The notes below the pieces were generated by a model. The model was not told the origin of the DNA. It saw nothing but the letters and a program-made list of their open reading frames with translations, and did not search any database. Of a DNA stretch of 64,000 bases, positions 12,968 through 25,640 are shown one piece after another; positions within the stretch are counted from its first letter, which is position 1, and each line of letters opens with the position of its first letter. The stretch lies in assembly GCA_028564705.1 (NCBI GenBank), contig JAPXFQ010002732.1, forward strand, positions 1,116,001-1,180,000, written 5' to 3'. The DNA comes from Apricaphanius iberus. Taxonomy: Eukaryota > Chordata > Actinopteri > Cyprinodontiformes > Aphaniidae. The position numbers and the translations under genes were made by a program.

Positions 12968-13620
12968 GGAAATGCTGTTATCCACAAAAAGATCAAACAT
13001 GAGATGTGGGCAAACGTTTTTAGAAGTCAGTGGTCCAACATATTACTCCAAGAGCACACCAACAACTCATCCAGGAGATTACAAAAGACTCAGAACATCT
13101 AAAGCACTGGATCATTTGCAGTACTTCAAGTTACTGTTCATGATTTAACATTAAGAAAGAGACTGGGCATGAATGATCCAAAGCACACATGCAAGTCCAC
13201 CTGTGACAAAAATACATCTGCAAAAAATGCTGTGGCATGACCTTGAGTGAGACCTTTCATACTTGAAAACCCTCCACTGTAGCTAAAGTAAAAAAAATAA
13301 ATAAAAAATTCAAAGAAGAGTCGACCCAAATTTCTGCACAGCGTTGTAAACGACTCACTGCCAGCTCTAAAAAATGCTTTATAGTAGTTTTTGCTTCCAA
13401 AGGTGGCACAAGCATAAGTCTTATGGGGAGAGTAGTTGCTTTTTCAACTAAAGCCCAACTGGTTTATATGGCTTTTTTTCTTTTTGTAAATAAAGCATAT
13501 TTAAAAAAGTTTTTGTTTTTGTTTACTTGGGTTATTTTTGTCTGACTTTAGAATTTAGATGTTACATAAAAGTAACAACAGAAAAATCTGTAAGCAGCCA
13601 GTTACTTTTTCACAGCTCTG
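12968..13620 (+). mobile_element. Decayed Tc1-like transposon, 3' part
   Basis: Recognisable Tc1 transposase segments appear in the correct order: a leader part near 12,970-13,140, the AATGATCCAAAGCACAC segment near 13,170 that encodes the second catalytic aspartate region, ATGCTGTGGCATGACCTT near 13,228, and TTCTGCACAGCGTTGTAAACG near 13,330. The frame is destroyed by indels. The right terminus, ending CACAGCTCTG next to TA, lies at 13,611-13,622. The left terminus could not be placed. Confidence 0.65.
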
Positions 13621-13965
13621 TATCAGCCTCTCTCCCAGTTCTATTCTTTTTTTTCTGATGTGGTACGATACTGTATCTGGTAACAATGCAGGAATAAAAT
13701 AAGACTTTTGAAAAGGTTAATATGCCAAGCAAGATGTGAAGCATGTGCATGTAATATGCACACAAATGTACATATTGTTAACAGACTTAGCTTGCTTGGA
13801 AATTCACCAATCAGGTAATGGGGAAAAAACACAAAAAGATTCCTGTTTTCTTTGACTGGAACTGGAATATTTAGATTTTTTTTCTGAGTACTGGACTTCC
13901 TTTTTTATTGTACTGTTTATTGTACAGCATGTTGACCAGTAAAAAAGGTGGATACGATTAATTAA

Positions 13966-15071
13966 AGTGACAGTGTGTAGTTTTTGCAGTACATCTTATA
14001 AAATAGCCATTAAAATGTTGGGTGTTCCTTGGTCAAACAAACGGTTTGGAACAGACTTGCCTTTTGTGACCGCGGCTGCCGACTTAGGTGCTCTGTTTAC
14101 GTCCCGCCCATCGTAGTAGCATTGTAGTGTAGTAATATTACTTCTACCATGGAACTGGAAACGTATAACGAGAGTTTAACTTTGTTTTTATATTTCAGTT
14201 AAATCAAATGTGCAAACGAATTAGTACCTGGTAGCCACGGAAGCTGCAACTGCTAAGTAACTAACGAACCATATATAACTTATTTGGTTCTAAAAAATAA
14301 TATTAAAAAAATAAAACAAACATTTAAGATATAAGCCCGATGGTTAAAATTAGTTGACTTACATTTAAAATAGAAATTTACCCCCGAAGAAGGTGCTATC
14401 GGCTCCTACCGCGCTGCATTCTGGGACATTTTTGACCGAGAGAAGCCATCAAGGCACCTCTGATGTACCCTTGGTTAGTTTGCTAAACGGCTAGCAAACG
14501 GAGTACAGATTCCTCCGTAGCACATGAACATTGGAACAAGTCTTGGCGGACCCTGATGACGTATCTCCTAGGCAACCGATCAAGGCGAGGGTCCTGAGAA
14601 ACACCCAATATGTAATAATAATTACGTAAAGCACACTAATTGCAAAATATTGGCGATATTGTAAAATATGACTTTAAAAATCTGTTTTAAAAGACAAAGG
14701 CGCAGGTCCTCTTTTCAGGGGAAAGCCATATTAGATGACGTCTTTACTTCTACAAGAGCCCCGACTGAGCCCCAGACGGACAAAGTGCACGGAACACGCC
14801 CGCTATTAAAACATTGATTTCCCCTCAAAATGCAAAAAAGTTTTGCCATAAGTACATTTTTACTTCTTCTCTAGCTCCAAGGGATGAAAGAGAGACTGAT
14901 GTGCTCGTCATGATGCTGCAAATAGATAATTCTCATGGAATTGAGCGTTTGAAAACAGCACTAGTTGGACCTCCGTTGTTGAGTTTCTTACTCGAAGACA
15001 CCGATACCGCATGCTTGTGATAATTTAGGTATGCACTGCCCCCTACTGGCCGAAAATTACACACTGTGCCT
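13966..15071. mobile_element. TTAA-flanked MITE, 1.1 kb
   Basis: The 1,106-bp element lies between TTAA at 13,962-13,965 and TTAA at 15,072-15,075. Its inverted ends are AGTGACAGTGTGTAGTTTT on the left and, reverse-complemented, AGGCACAGTGTGTAATTTT on the right. It carries CpG-richer patches inside and no long transposase frame. The TTAA target and the AG start recall the element at 761-1,186, but the two interiors are unrelated. Confidence 0.7.
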
Positions 15072-15216
15072 TTAATGCTTTTTTCATGCTTCCACAGACT
15101 GAAAGAAGTGATAGTTTTGATGTGTTTGATGAACGGGGTCTTATGTGGCTTATATGGCTTATGACTTAACTGTAGATTTCAGCTCCAACACTTACAGTCT
15201 TATAATCCGTTTACAT

Positions 15217-15440
15217 CAGGGGTGTACAAAGTCAGTCCCAAAGGCCCGGTGTCCTGCATGTTTTAGTTCTTTCCATGGTTCAACACACCTGCATCAAATG
15301 AAGGCTCGTTTAAAGCCTCTGGAGACCTCTGCTATGCTAAGGAGGATTTTGAACCATTCAAATCAGCTGTGTTGGAGCAGAGACTCATCTAAAGGTGGCA
15401 GAGAAGCTGCAGCTTTGAACTCTTGTCAGCGACCATCCTC
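15217..15440. mobile_element. hAT-like MITE, right end diverged
   Basis: The left end CAGGGGTGTACAAAGTCAGT matches the terminal motif of the hAT-like MITE family seen at 4,964. An internal inverted pair, CAACACACCTG near 15,280 and CAGCTGTGTTGG near 15,365, is typical of the family. The right end near 15,430 keeps only CAGCGACCATCCTC and has lost the ACCCCTG terminus. Confidence 0.55.
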
Positions 15441-15566
15441 TAGGTACACAATACTGACAGTTCAGACTCAAATATAGCAGGAATGACTTAATAATAAAGA
15501 GGTCAATCTAACATTTCACTGCGTAGATGCTGCTCTTACCACAGGATGCTGGATGCTTGTAGCTAA

Positions 15567-16363
15567 TGCTGCATTCCAGTTAACCTTTCCGAGTCGGAAA
15601 GTCGGGATTCTCGCAGTTGTCTCGCGTCATTTCACCGAGACCCCCTTTAGGTCGGAATATACGAGCTCCAACTTGGAGCTCTGAGAGTAGACCAAGTAGG
15701 AAGTATACATCGGAGAACAAAGATGGCTGCGTATGTAGTTGAGATGTATTTTCTTTTTATTCGTAGTATATTGGTCATTTCAGTGATGCTTTTAAATGCT
15801 CTTAAACATTTGACTACATTTCTGCTTTAATCCAGTTTATACATTGCAAAGCCTTGCTGTGCCTGCAAAAACAATGTACAGCTTTGTTTGTCATGCTGGT
15901 CTGCTGAAGATGCTATGTCGCTAACAACAATAACAAATACTTATTTTTTTATATTTTTTTCTGAGTTAAGCCACTCCTGAAGTGATTTACAAAGATCAAT
16001 CATTTTGCCACATTTATAGAACAGATGTTTAGTTGATTCATCCTCTTGTTTGCATAAGTAACATTTTTCAACACTGATGTTGAATCTAGTTTGAATAAAG
16101 TGGTTCAATGAGTAAATGTTATTTAAAGTTTTGAAATGGATTTCTTGACTACGTGGATCAGAGCCCGTGGGATATTTTTAATCACATTATTATATTCAAT
16201 AGAATAATAATGACTAGCCTGCCCTCGACAGCTGCTGCGCTCAAAGCGTCCATGTTCTTTCCGACTCAGGGTGAAACTGGAACGCTTTAAGACGTGGATG
16301 ACGTCACATTCTCGTTTACATCAACTCGGACGCCCGAGTATCCGAGACAAATGGAATGCAGCA
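15567..16363. mobile_element. Harbinger-like MITE
   Basis: A 797-bp element with inverted ends TGCTGCATTCCA and TGGAATGCAGCA, flanked on both sides by the trinucleotide TAA (15,564-15,566 and 16,364-16,366). A 3-bp TWA duplication is the hallmark of PIF/Harbinger elements. CpG-rich subterminal blocks (TCCGAGTCGG on the left, CAACTCGGACG on the right) flank an AT-rich core. It has no transposase. Confidence 0.65.
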
Positions 16364-16667
16364 TAACTCTGTGCTTTCCTGTGTGATTAATTTAGTTAAT
16401 ACATATCTGAAAATCTCCAGGCACCTATTCATCAAACAGCAAAATACTGTCAATTCCTCATAACCAATCTAAGTATACAGTGAGGCCAGGGCTGCGTTAA
16501 ACAAATATTTTCCGAACTTGACAGTTTTTTTAATGGTGACAGAAAATCTGATGGCTGTCCTTCATTTTTAAAGATTAATATTCACACTCTGACTGCTTTA
16601 AGCAATGTGCAGATTTTTTTTCCCAACTCTATGCACGTCCTGGTCCAGAGTCCTGCTAAATACATTC

Positions 16668-17325
16668 AATCCATTATTTATTCAATTTCTTCTTAAAAGG
16701 GTCTGGTGGGGTCTGGTGCATATCTCCAGCGGTTATAGGGCGAGAGGCAGGGTACATCCTGAACAGGTTGCCAGTCCATCCATCCCAACGTGCCCAGTTA
16801 GGTTCGCTCCAAAGAGCCCAATGGGTAGCAAAGACAGGTGTGCGGCGCCTGCTACTGCTTTAACTGCAGGCTTTTGTCCTGTAGTTTACGGTACAGGAAA
16901 TGACTCATTCTGAGACTCTTCGAATCATGTTAAAACTTTCTGTCTGAAGTGAGTAACATAACTGCAGTCTCCAGTGCAGGAGCAAAGTGTGGATTCTACC
17001 TGCAGAGGGGTAATCTATTTTGTTCAAGCAGAAAATAAAAACCTCATGTCAATAACTTTTGAAACAATCCTACTATTAGTTTAGAAAAGAAAAAGAAGTG
17101 AGCATTTGTGTTCCATGCCATGCCGTATCAGGTATTCTTATAGTAAGCGCAAGCGTTTAGTTTCATTTTGTACGTTTATTTCTCTGGTCAGGTTGATTCG
17201 ATTGAATAATACTTAATAGGGTAATGGGTATTAACTCATCAAAAAATCCCCCCCGGCACTTATTTTTTGACGAATAAAAATAAATTGTTACTGGATTTTT
17301 TTTTACCCTGACGGTCAAAATGACA
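16668..17325 (+). repeat. Dispersed repeat, copy A
   Basis: A segment of about 650 bp shares ordered similarity with 47,930-48,650 in the same orientation: CTCCAGCGGTTATAGG, CCAGTCCATCCATCCCA, GTGCGGCGCCTGCT, CTTTCTGTCTGAAGTGA and TTTCTCTGGTCAGGTTG all have counterparts there. The first 100 bases resemble the tail found in many fish LINE and SINE copies (the rest is unassigned). It is probably a retroposon remnant. Confidence 0.6.
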
Positions 17326-17721
17326 GACAAAAAAAAATGTCTAGCGTGAACTCTGAGTGAGGCAAAAATGTTTCTTGCAGCCAACAATTGTGCAAGGGTT
17401 CCCACTTAAAAAGATGAGAGGTCTGTCATTTTCATCATGGCCTGCGTTTACATGTAGCCAATAACTGGTCTAAAACGGGAATATTAGCTATAACCTGGTC
17501 ATGCACAGCCATGTAAACACAAACATGCTCATAATCAGGTTTTTAAAAACCCGAATATTACCCCTGGGGTACCCCTTTTCTAACCCGAATATCTGGTCAT
17601 TTAAAGGCGTATCAGCATATCCCCATCAAAAGTAACATTGATTTGTTTTCTGTGCATGTTCTATTAGCAATAAATTTTAGTCTTTTGAGTCGAGGACCTT
17701 CTGGCATAAGAATTCCATGTA

Positions 17722-18253
17722 CAGTACGGACCAAAAGTTTGGACACACCCTCTCATTCAATGAGTTTCATTTCTTTTCATGACTATTGACATAGATTCTC
17801 ACTGAAGGCATCAAAACTATGAATGAACAAATGGAATTTTTCTAGTACTTTTCCAAAAATTGTGAAATAACTCCAAAGTCACCAGACCTGAACCCAATCA
17901 AGATGATTTGGGGTGAGCTGAACTGCAGAGTGAAGGCAAAAGGGTCAACAAGTACTAAGCATCTCTGGGAACTCCTTCAAGACTGTTGGAAAACCATTTC
18001 GGGTGACTACCTCTTGAAGCTCAAGAGAATGCAAAGCAGTAATCAGAGCAAAGGGTGGCTACTTTGAGGAATCTAAAATATAGCACATGTATTCAGTTAA
18101 TTCACTCTTTTTGTTTAAGTACCTACAGTAATTCCATACATCATGTGTTCATTAATAGTTTTGATGCCCTAAATTGAGAATCTACAATGTAGTCATGAAA
18201 ATAAAGAAAACACATTGAATGAGAAGGTGTGTCCAAACTTTTGGTCTGTACTG
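17722..18253 (+). mobile_element. Internally deleted Tc1-like element with intact ends
   Basis: Long terminal inverted repeats of about 40 bp remain: the left starts CAGTACGGACCAAAAGTTTG and the right ends CAAACTTTTGGTCTGTACTG, with TA on both sides (17,720-17,721 and 18,254-18,255). Inside is only the carboxy-terminal part of a transposase. It begins Ser-Pro-Asp-Leu-Asn-Pro-Ile, the motif that leads to the third catalytic residue, and stays open to a stop near 18,065. The two earlier catalytic aspartates are deleted, so it cannot move by itself. Confidence 0.8.
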
Positions 18254-18365
18254 TATACCTGAGTAACTCTCTCTGCTCTCCCTCTTTCTACCACTCTCTG
18301 CTCACGCATGTAAGCTGGTTATCTCAAATGTTTCAGAAACCCGAATAGTGACCTAAACCCGTCAA

Positions 18366-18775
18366 TGTCACACTTCAACTGTGAGAGACAGAATGTAAAA
18401 GAAAGCCTAGAAATCATGTTGTAGAATTGTTAAGGAATTTATTTATATAATGGTGCAGAAAATAGGTATTTGTTCAGTAACAAAAAGTTACCTTAATACT
18501 TTGTACAGTACTTTTGTTACTGTGGTCTCAGCACTCTTCAGCTCATTGACTAGTCCCCCCACCCCCCGTGTAGTTCCAGGCTGCTTCCTCACCGTTCTCT
18601 AGATCATGTGCACCCTACAAGGATCTCACCTTGCAAGGAACTTGAGGTCGAGAGATTGTCAGTGATCTTGTATTTATTCCATTTTCTAATAATGACTCAA
18701 ACAGTCTCTTCTCATCAAGCTTCTTGCCTATTGTAGATTGGTTCATCCCAATTTGTGCAAGTATGTGGAACGCGG
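18366..18775 (-). mobile_element. Decayed Tc1-like transposon, amino-terminal region
   Basis: The left part (18,380-18,500) resembles the subterminal repeat of fish Tc1 elements (GAGAGACAGAATGTAAAAG). It jumps directly to a minus-strand stretch of the transposase DNA-binding region at 18,540-18,775 (GGATCTCACCTTGCAAG, then TTCCATTTTCTAATAATGA). The catalytic domain is absent and the frame is broken. Confidence 0.6.
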
Positions 18776-19750
18776 GTGCAGTTGGCTCTAGTCCTAGTCT
18801 AGTTGATCACATTACGTGTTCTGCCTGGACTCAGGTGGAGCTAGGACCGCTACAGCGGGGAGTCCGGAAACACCGGCCCCTCGCTGTGTGTGTAAGCCTA
18901 GTTTGAGGAGCCAGTTTCCTGCGTCGGTCAAAGCTTCACCCGCTGAGTAACCAACCAGAATGATGAGCGGCTGTCCATCTGTCTGCGGTCAGTACAAATG
19001 TATAATATGTGAGCGGCTTGGGACGTGCTGTGGTTGAGCTATTACCAGGCCTCGGTCGTATTTACTCCTCCTTATAGACTGTTCGGGTGATGGCTCACTT
19101 TTTGCCGGAGAGAGCGGTGCCATTTGTGGCCACGATGGCTCTTTTAAGAGCCACCAACAAACCTCTTAAGAACTTTCCTGTCTAAATTGTTTAACCTCTT
19201 TATAATTATTTATTTTATTCATGTGTCTGTATAGAAAACTGCTGGTGTCATGTAGCTCAGAGTGATTAGCCACAGTGTTTATCAGTATTTCCTCCATGTT
19301 GTGCTGATGCTGTAACTTTGTGTCAGTCACAGTACTTTTGCATCTTCGGTGTGCCGGACTTTTTTTTTTTCCCAAGAAGGCGTTGGGAAAAACAACTAGG
19401 TATATACTAATTTCTACAGGTGATAGCTGATTGCTGTTGACCATGTTCTGTTTTTGAGCGAGGGGAGAGAGGGAGGGAGGGCGTTGGATGGAAGGCGGCT
19501 GTAAACAAAATGTAGAGACGTTGCAGGGAGGTGAGGGCGTAGCTAGGACTCAGGTGTTCAGAGCTCAACATGACAGCTGCGAGAGTTTTAAAAGATTACT
19601 CAAGCATACATAAAGTAATGTAAGAAACACTTTAGGCATGTTTTTAAGGAGGGAATGAGAATAAGAATGTGATGCAAAGCTTTAAAAAGAGGATTTTACA
19701 TGCCACCCCTCCTTTAAATACGTCTGTCAGGGACAGATTTCTTGCTTGTT
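18776..19750. other. GC-richer unassigned block between Tc1 remnants
   Basis: This block is less AT-rich than its surroundings, particularly 18,780-19,140, with several CpG sites. It lies between a Tc1 amino-terminal remnant and a Tc1 right end, so it may be foreign sequence trapped in one element. No protein family or terminal repeat was recognised. Confidence 0.4.
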
Positions 19751-19754
19751 TGTA

Positions 19755-19945
19755 GGTGCTAAATATTTACTTCCTGCACCATCATCAAATTAATTCTTTA
19801 AAAGAATCATACTATGTGATTTCCTGGATTTTTATCTACATTCTATCTCTCACAGTTGAAGTATACCTATAATGAAAATTAGAGACCTCTCCCATTTTTT
19901 AAGTTCAACAACCTAATCGGTGGCTACCAAATGCTTTTTTGCCTG
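19755..19945 (+). mobile_element. Tc1-like right-end inverted repeat
   Basis: The segment holds the ordered motifs of a Tc1 3' inverted-repeat region: ATTTACTTCCTGCACCATCA, a TGTGATTTCCTGGATTTTTA stretch, CTCTCACAGTTGAAGTATAC and GACCTCTCCCATTTTTTAAG. It could be the distal end of the remnant starting at 18,366, since this Tc1 group has long subterminal repeats. Confidence 0.55.
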
Positions 19946-19949
19946 GATG

Positions 19950-22900
19950 TATATGCACTGTCCAAAGACTGTTGTAGGATGTATGAAGTCCCACAGATCA
20001 AAGATCAGCAAATACGCTGCAAAACCTCAGCTTCATTGTCTGCATGAAAAGACTTTAGCTACCACTATTACCTGTACATTCAGCTGGATTCAGTGTCATT
20101 GTCAAAAGCAAGAATACAGCAGCTTCTGCAGCTTTACATGCTATGCTTGAAGTTACAACTGTAGAAAATGCATCATGTTATATAAGTGATAGATATTAGC
20201 TAGAATCACAGTGGTACTGTTCTTTTCTGCATGTCTGGTCTTAGCCCTGCTTGCCTAATGACTCTGCTGCCCATCTTCTCTCTCCAATCATACCATGGTA
20301 AACTTTATATTAAGAATGATCTGTTCTGTGTACTCTAACATACTTACAGTACTGTGTGCCAATTCTTCATGACATAGTTATTAGCCCGATTGTATGATAC
20401 TATGTGATACTAGGTCAGGTCAAATGAACTGATATTAAATTCCTACATCCTGTGTTACCATGGAAATTACCCTCTGTACACTGGACGTCCTGACATCCTG
20501 CAAGACTGTGCTTCTGCATCATCCAAAGATGCCTGAGAGTCCACAGTCTTCACCCTGAAGAAATGTTTACTGATATGATATTGATATTAGTAAGGTTCAC
20601 TGAATCTATAAAAGGCTGTTTTAGTTGTTGGGAAGCAGGTCAGTTTTTACATGGTTCTTTGTAATTTCTTGCTTGATCAACCAAGCCTATATTAAAACCT
20701 CCATAAATCTGAAGGAATATCTCTCATCCCTTTATTTAATTAGTCTTTTTTGATGACACGCAGAGACAGGGACTTGTAGCAGTAAAGATATTTAGTTGAA
20801 TGGGTCTTTCATCCACCGGTCCTCACACTTTAAACGATGTGTGAAAGGTCCCAGAGTGCGTTTGTGCTTTCTGGCATTTTTTTCTGAGTGGTATCATGTC
20901 ACAGCCCCATTTCTATACGTCATGCACAACTCTGTGATAAAGTAAACATGGAGTCTGTATGGTGTGTATAGTCCTAATAAAGCAAATACTGGCCTCATTT
21001 TCATACACAAGTACACATGCACATTATGGAAATTTCTCTAGATATTTTTAACTATATAAATATAGCATATTTATATTAACAATAAAAATACATTTAAAGT
21101 ATCCTGCTCTGTTGTACATTCCACCCTGGGTATGCAACTTTATAATTTATTTTTAACTCTGTCCATAAAAATAACATATTTTTCTTAAATATTAAATCCT
21201 GTTTTTGCATACTTGGCACGGTACTAAAGCAGATTCAGGAGCTGTGTAGGCAGAACTGCGTTTGACCCACGTTTTTGAACCGATACCCGTTTCATCTACT
21301 TGTAAACAGTGTCTAAGTTGTCATTTGGTTGATAATTTACCACGTACCCATGCAAACTTTTTAAATTTCCACACATCAATGCAGGTTATCTTTATCTGTA
21401 TCAAAAACATTGAAAACACTGCGTCATAGATCCACAAATAATGTATCGAGAGCGGCTGATACAATGTATTTAGATGCAGCTGTTCTCAAATCAATATCTG
21501 TGAGGTTTTTAATGTCTCTTGCACATGCAATTTTTTAGAAAAATCAAGTCTGTTTTTTATAGTTTGCTCTATCTTTTGCAGTACACAATGGTTGTTTTAT
21601 CCAGAAAAATCAATGGTCAATGCTTCAAGCAGAGTGTAAAGTACAATGTAGCTTTAGAATGCCTGGAAAATAATTGTTAAGGGATTAGAGCTCCTAATAA
21701 AATGAAAGTATGCAAAATAAAATCTGATGTATTTAAATTATTAGTGTAAAATGTACTAGTTTTGTCTGGTTTTCATTTTTTCTGAGGACTCCGACGCTCT
21801 AAGCTCAACAAACATGCATTATCTTTAAGATAAGATTTAAGAGCTTAAGGAGAGCTATAAGCAGGAAGTCATAAAACAGCAATTCGCCTGCTGTGACAGT
21901 CAGTTATAAGACAAGTATTTCTTTGTTACAAATTGATAATTAGCATTCGATGTCAAAAGATCCATTGTTTGGTCTGGACTTCAGGCATAGGAGTGGACAA
22001 AAATAGATGAGCACACTTTGTTAAAGGAAATAAATTACCCCCCTGTAAATATAATAATAGAAGAGTGTCATTTTCCTTTTGTTAGTTCTACAAATGAGCT
22101 GGTAAGCACAGTCACAAACACATGCATGTTATAATGCAAGATTTATGGAGCTTTGAAAGTGGGACCCATAAATCCTTCAAAGCTCTGTGATTGGCTATGT
22201 AGGAGGGAGTCTGTCTTGAAGTGATTTCATGAGTGCAGAAGATGGAGGCGAGGAAGGAGGGAAAATTAAAGTTTGAAGGAGGAGGAGGAGGTAGAAGAGT
22301 GGGAGGATGAGTGGGAGGGGATTTCATTTCAAACTGCAGAAAATGTTGACCGTTACCACTGTGAACTGAGCAGCCACAACGACCCTAAAGGGAACAGGAA
22401 AAAAGAGGGGTAGGTGGTGGAGTGGGGACTGACAAAGGAAAGCTCAGCGCCAGTCACCCCGTCTCAAAACATAAAGTGCATGAGGGATGTCCCTATGCAA
22501 GTTCTTTTTATGGTCTGAGTTGACTATGAGTTTGTTTTATGTGGGCATTTTGACCTGCAGAAAAACAGCACAATTTTCTATGTTACCGATCACACACTGA
22601 CACAAAACAAACACATATCTCCACACAGCTGACATTTTCAACCTTTACCCCCTTCCCGCATCACATTTCTTTAGCTTTACAACTTTGCTAAGCTTAAACT
22701 GAAATGAATACATACACAGTTTTTATTATTTAATTATTTAAAGTATTTTATTTTCCTTTTCAGTGCATGTTTGCTATAATAGTTTTGGCCAGAAGATGGC
22801 CTCAGTAGACTAGTGTGCGCTCTTTTTTTTTCTTTTTCTTTTTTTCCAGCTTACTCCTAGTTGTGATCTTGTATGATTTAATCTGAGAAATAATTATAGA

Positions 22901-25640
22901 TTTACCTTCTTATTTATTTTTGATCTACTTGTTAGTTAGGGAGAATACATTCTGAATCTCTGATGGTACTTTCCAGTTTTACTTTATGTATTTAGCTGTT
23001 GGTCTGGAGAAAGCTCCAGTCATGCTTAAGGAAATGAAAGCAGAATGAAACAATGATTGTTCTGTGCTATATTTGCTGTCTCTCATGTAAAGGTAATTAA
23101 AATTTGTTATATTAAAAAAAAATCTGTGTTGTTTCAATTATGTAAACCACCTTGAGATCATGTGGTTTTAACACCAATAAGTCACTTGACTCATCATTTT
23201 TACTTTGTTTAAATCTTCATATTTAGTGGAAAGCGAAGTATTTATTCATTTGATGTTTTTACAGGGGCTTCATTCTACAGGAAATTCACTATGAATAAGC
23301 CAAGTCCACTCTTGCTTTTACATCTGTTCATGTGAGTAGAAAGTCCAAGGATTTTTCAGTTCAGTATTCATTCCACAGATAAACTCACAGTTTGAATTAT
23401 TCTTCAAGATCCGCAGTCTGCGCACAAGAACTGTTTCCCAACAAATGAAATATTCTGATCAGGCAGTAGAGGTTGTAGAGGTTATTATATTCTACAGTGA
23501 GAAAACCACAGAAAAGACGCCTTGCACCATTACATTACTTGACATCACATCATATATGATGTAATGGCATCAGCCATGGGTCAAGGCAGAATAAGATATT
23601 ATGACACCTGCCATCATTTGAAAGGAGAATCATTACTGAAGGGTGCAGAAGCTCCATAAACTTGTCTGTTTTCATCCGGACAGAGTCTATAAGGAAGATG
23701 TCCTGCAGGTTTTTCCGCTGTCAGTGGAAATGGTCTGAGTCCTAATGATCCTCCTTCCTGTGTGTTTGTGCGCAACGAAGGTAAGCGAGGGGGAATTGTT
23801 GGCTGCCGAGTGTTGGTGCTCTGACAAGTTAAGAGTGAGCGGGGTGAAAGCCAGGCAGCTGTACAGAAAACTCTTCGACACACAGTTGACACCCTACCCT
23901 GATCTGACAGGTGCGGGCTGACGGTTCATATAACCCTCCTTGGCCCCCAATCTTCCTCTGCTTGCCACATAACCCTGAGGGTTTCACATATATAATGAAT
24001 ATCTGTTTCCTATGGCAAGTGCTGAGGAGCCCCTATATGCTGCTCAAATGTCGTACCAAATATTGTCACAGTATGATAGTAATGGTTTTAAGTCTGTGGA
24101 TCTCCAGAATATTTTCAGTTGCTTCATAAACTCAGATTGTTTTCAGGATCATTTGTCCAACTCTTGCATGAAATGGTTTCCTAGAACTGGATTGGTAAGA
24201 TTTTTATAAATGCATGATTCAAAACAACATATATTACAATATCATTAAAAACACAATTTAATTAACTAATTATTATTTGTTTTGCAGATTCATTGCATAC
24301 GGAGGGATACATTTCAAGCTGTTATTTTCTGTTAGTTTAAAAAATTTGGGCTTGCAGTTATTTAAAGTCTAAATTCCAGTTTTTTATAAATTGTTTTAAT
24401 TTTTAATCAAACCCGAAAAAGCATTTTAACAAGAAATAATATCCTACACAATCATTGGCAACATGGATGACTTGACAGTTGTCCGGCAGACAGTCATTGA
24501 CTGCATTCATATAAGCCACAAAAAGTCATTCCAAAACAGGCAAAATATTCTCACAGTCCTATATCCAGAGATAACAGTGGAAGGTTTAGTGAAAGGACAA
24601 CCACAGCTTTGCCAGGACTGTGAAGCAAAGATGATGTAGTGCCACACAGCCATTGGGGGGCTTTAATCGGCATTCTAGCTTCAACATCATTTTGCTGTAA
24701 CAAAACGAGCTGCTCCGTGAATGTTCTTTCTCCTAATTCCGCCTGGTATTCGGATCGGAGACTCTTCACTCCAACTTTTTTGCTGGGGTTAGGAGTTTCT
24801 TGGATCTGAGGACCACTACTGATCAACCAGTTGAACTGCAACTGGCTAATGAATCAAACCTACTGATCTGCCCGAAACTCAGCAGAACAAATCCTTTACA
24901 TTACAGATCTCTGTCGTGAGAGAGGGAGCCGATAACATGCTTCTGCATGCCGAAGAAGCAAGGAGATGCAACAGCCAATAGCCATTTACCCACCACGGCG
25001 GAGCTGAAACCTGCGTGGACAGGGACCGATCGGTGGGAGGAGACGTTGAGCTAGCTTAATGGAAGATACTTTTCATTTTCAAACAGGACTTAGCACCTGC
25101 TTATACTGTCAAAAGTACCAAAACTTGGTCAAATGAATATCATTCTATAACTTGCCAGTAAACTCTCTCGGCAGCGCTGCGGTAAGATCTTGGCAATGTG
25201 TTTGTCTCACCATCTGTCACTCTGTTTAAGTATCTTGGCACTCTTTGCAATAAAAGTTGACTCTCTCCTAGTCTCTGATTGATATTTGACCTTCAGGTCA
25301 ATATCTGATGGGGGGGGGGACATGAATGCGTCATTGCTTCATCTTTGCTCTCTGGGACTTAATCTCACCTCCACCGTTTGCTGGCTTCAACTTTGTGCAG
25401 AACGCTCCGCAGAAGCAGATGCAGTAAATGCCATGGGAGATTAGAGAGGCTAAAAGCCGGTTTGTTGCTTGCTGCCCCTGTGCATACCAGCTTTGGCTCA
25501 AGTCGTCTTTCTGATTTGATTAGCTACCTGGTTCCTGTGGTCAGTTGGACGGATGAGTAGTCCTGAGTAGTGAATTTCAATAACCTTTGGCCACTAAACT
25601 GATTTGGGGCTACAAGAGCGGCTGCTGGAATTGTTTTGAT
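19950..25640. other. Long intergenic stretch, nothing firmly identified
   Basis: No exon or known repeat was defended. Three places are compositionally distinct: purine-rich GAGGAGGAGG sequence next to a CCAAT-type GATTGGC at about 22,185-22,330, a mixed-composition block at 23,600-23,930, and an open minus-strand frame of 96 codons at 24,551-24,841 whose residues match no family I know. Confidence 0.4.

Noticed and set aside
22112..22327. Proline-rich minus-strand frame of 71 codons
   Set aside because: The prolines come from a purine-rich GAGGAGG tract on the plus strand. It is simple-sequence composition, not a protein.
23720..23780. Possible plus-strand exon ending AACGAAG before GTAAGC
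   Set aside because: The donor looks good, but the upstream acceptor is ambiguous, the frame is short and no protein family is suggested.
24551..24841. Open minus-strand frame of 96 codons
   Set aside because: No recognisable family, no splice context and no neighbouring coding sequence. It could be transposon debris, but nothing supports a specific call.
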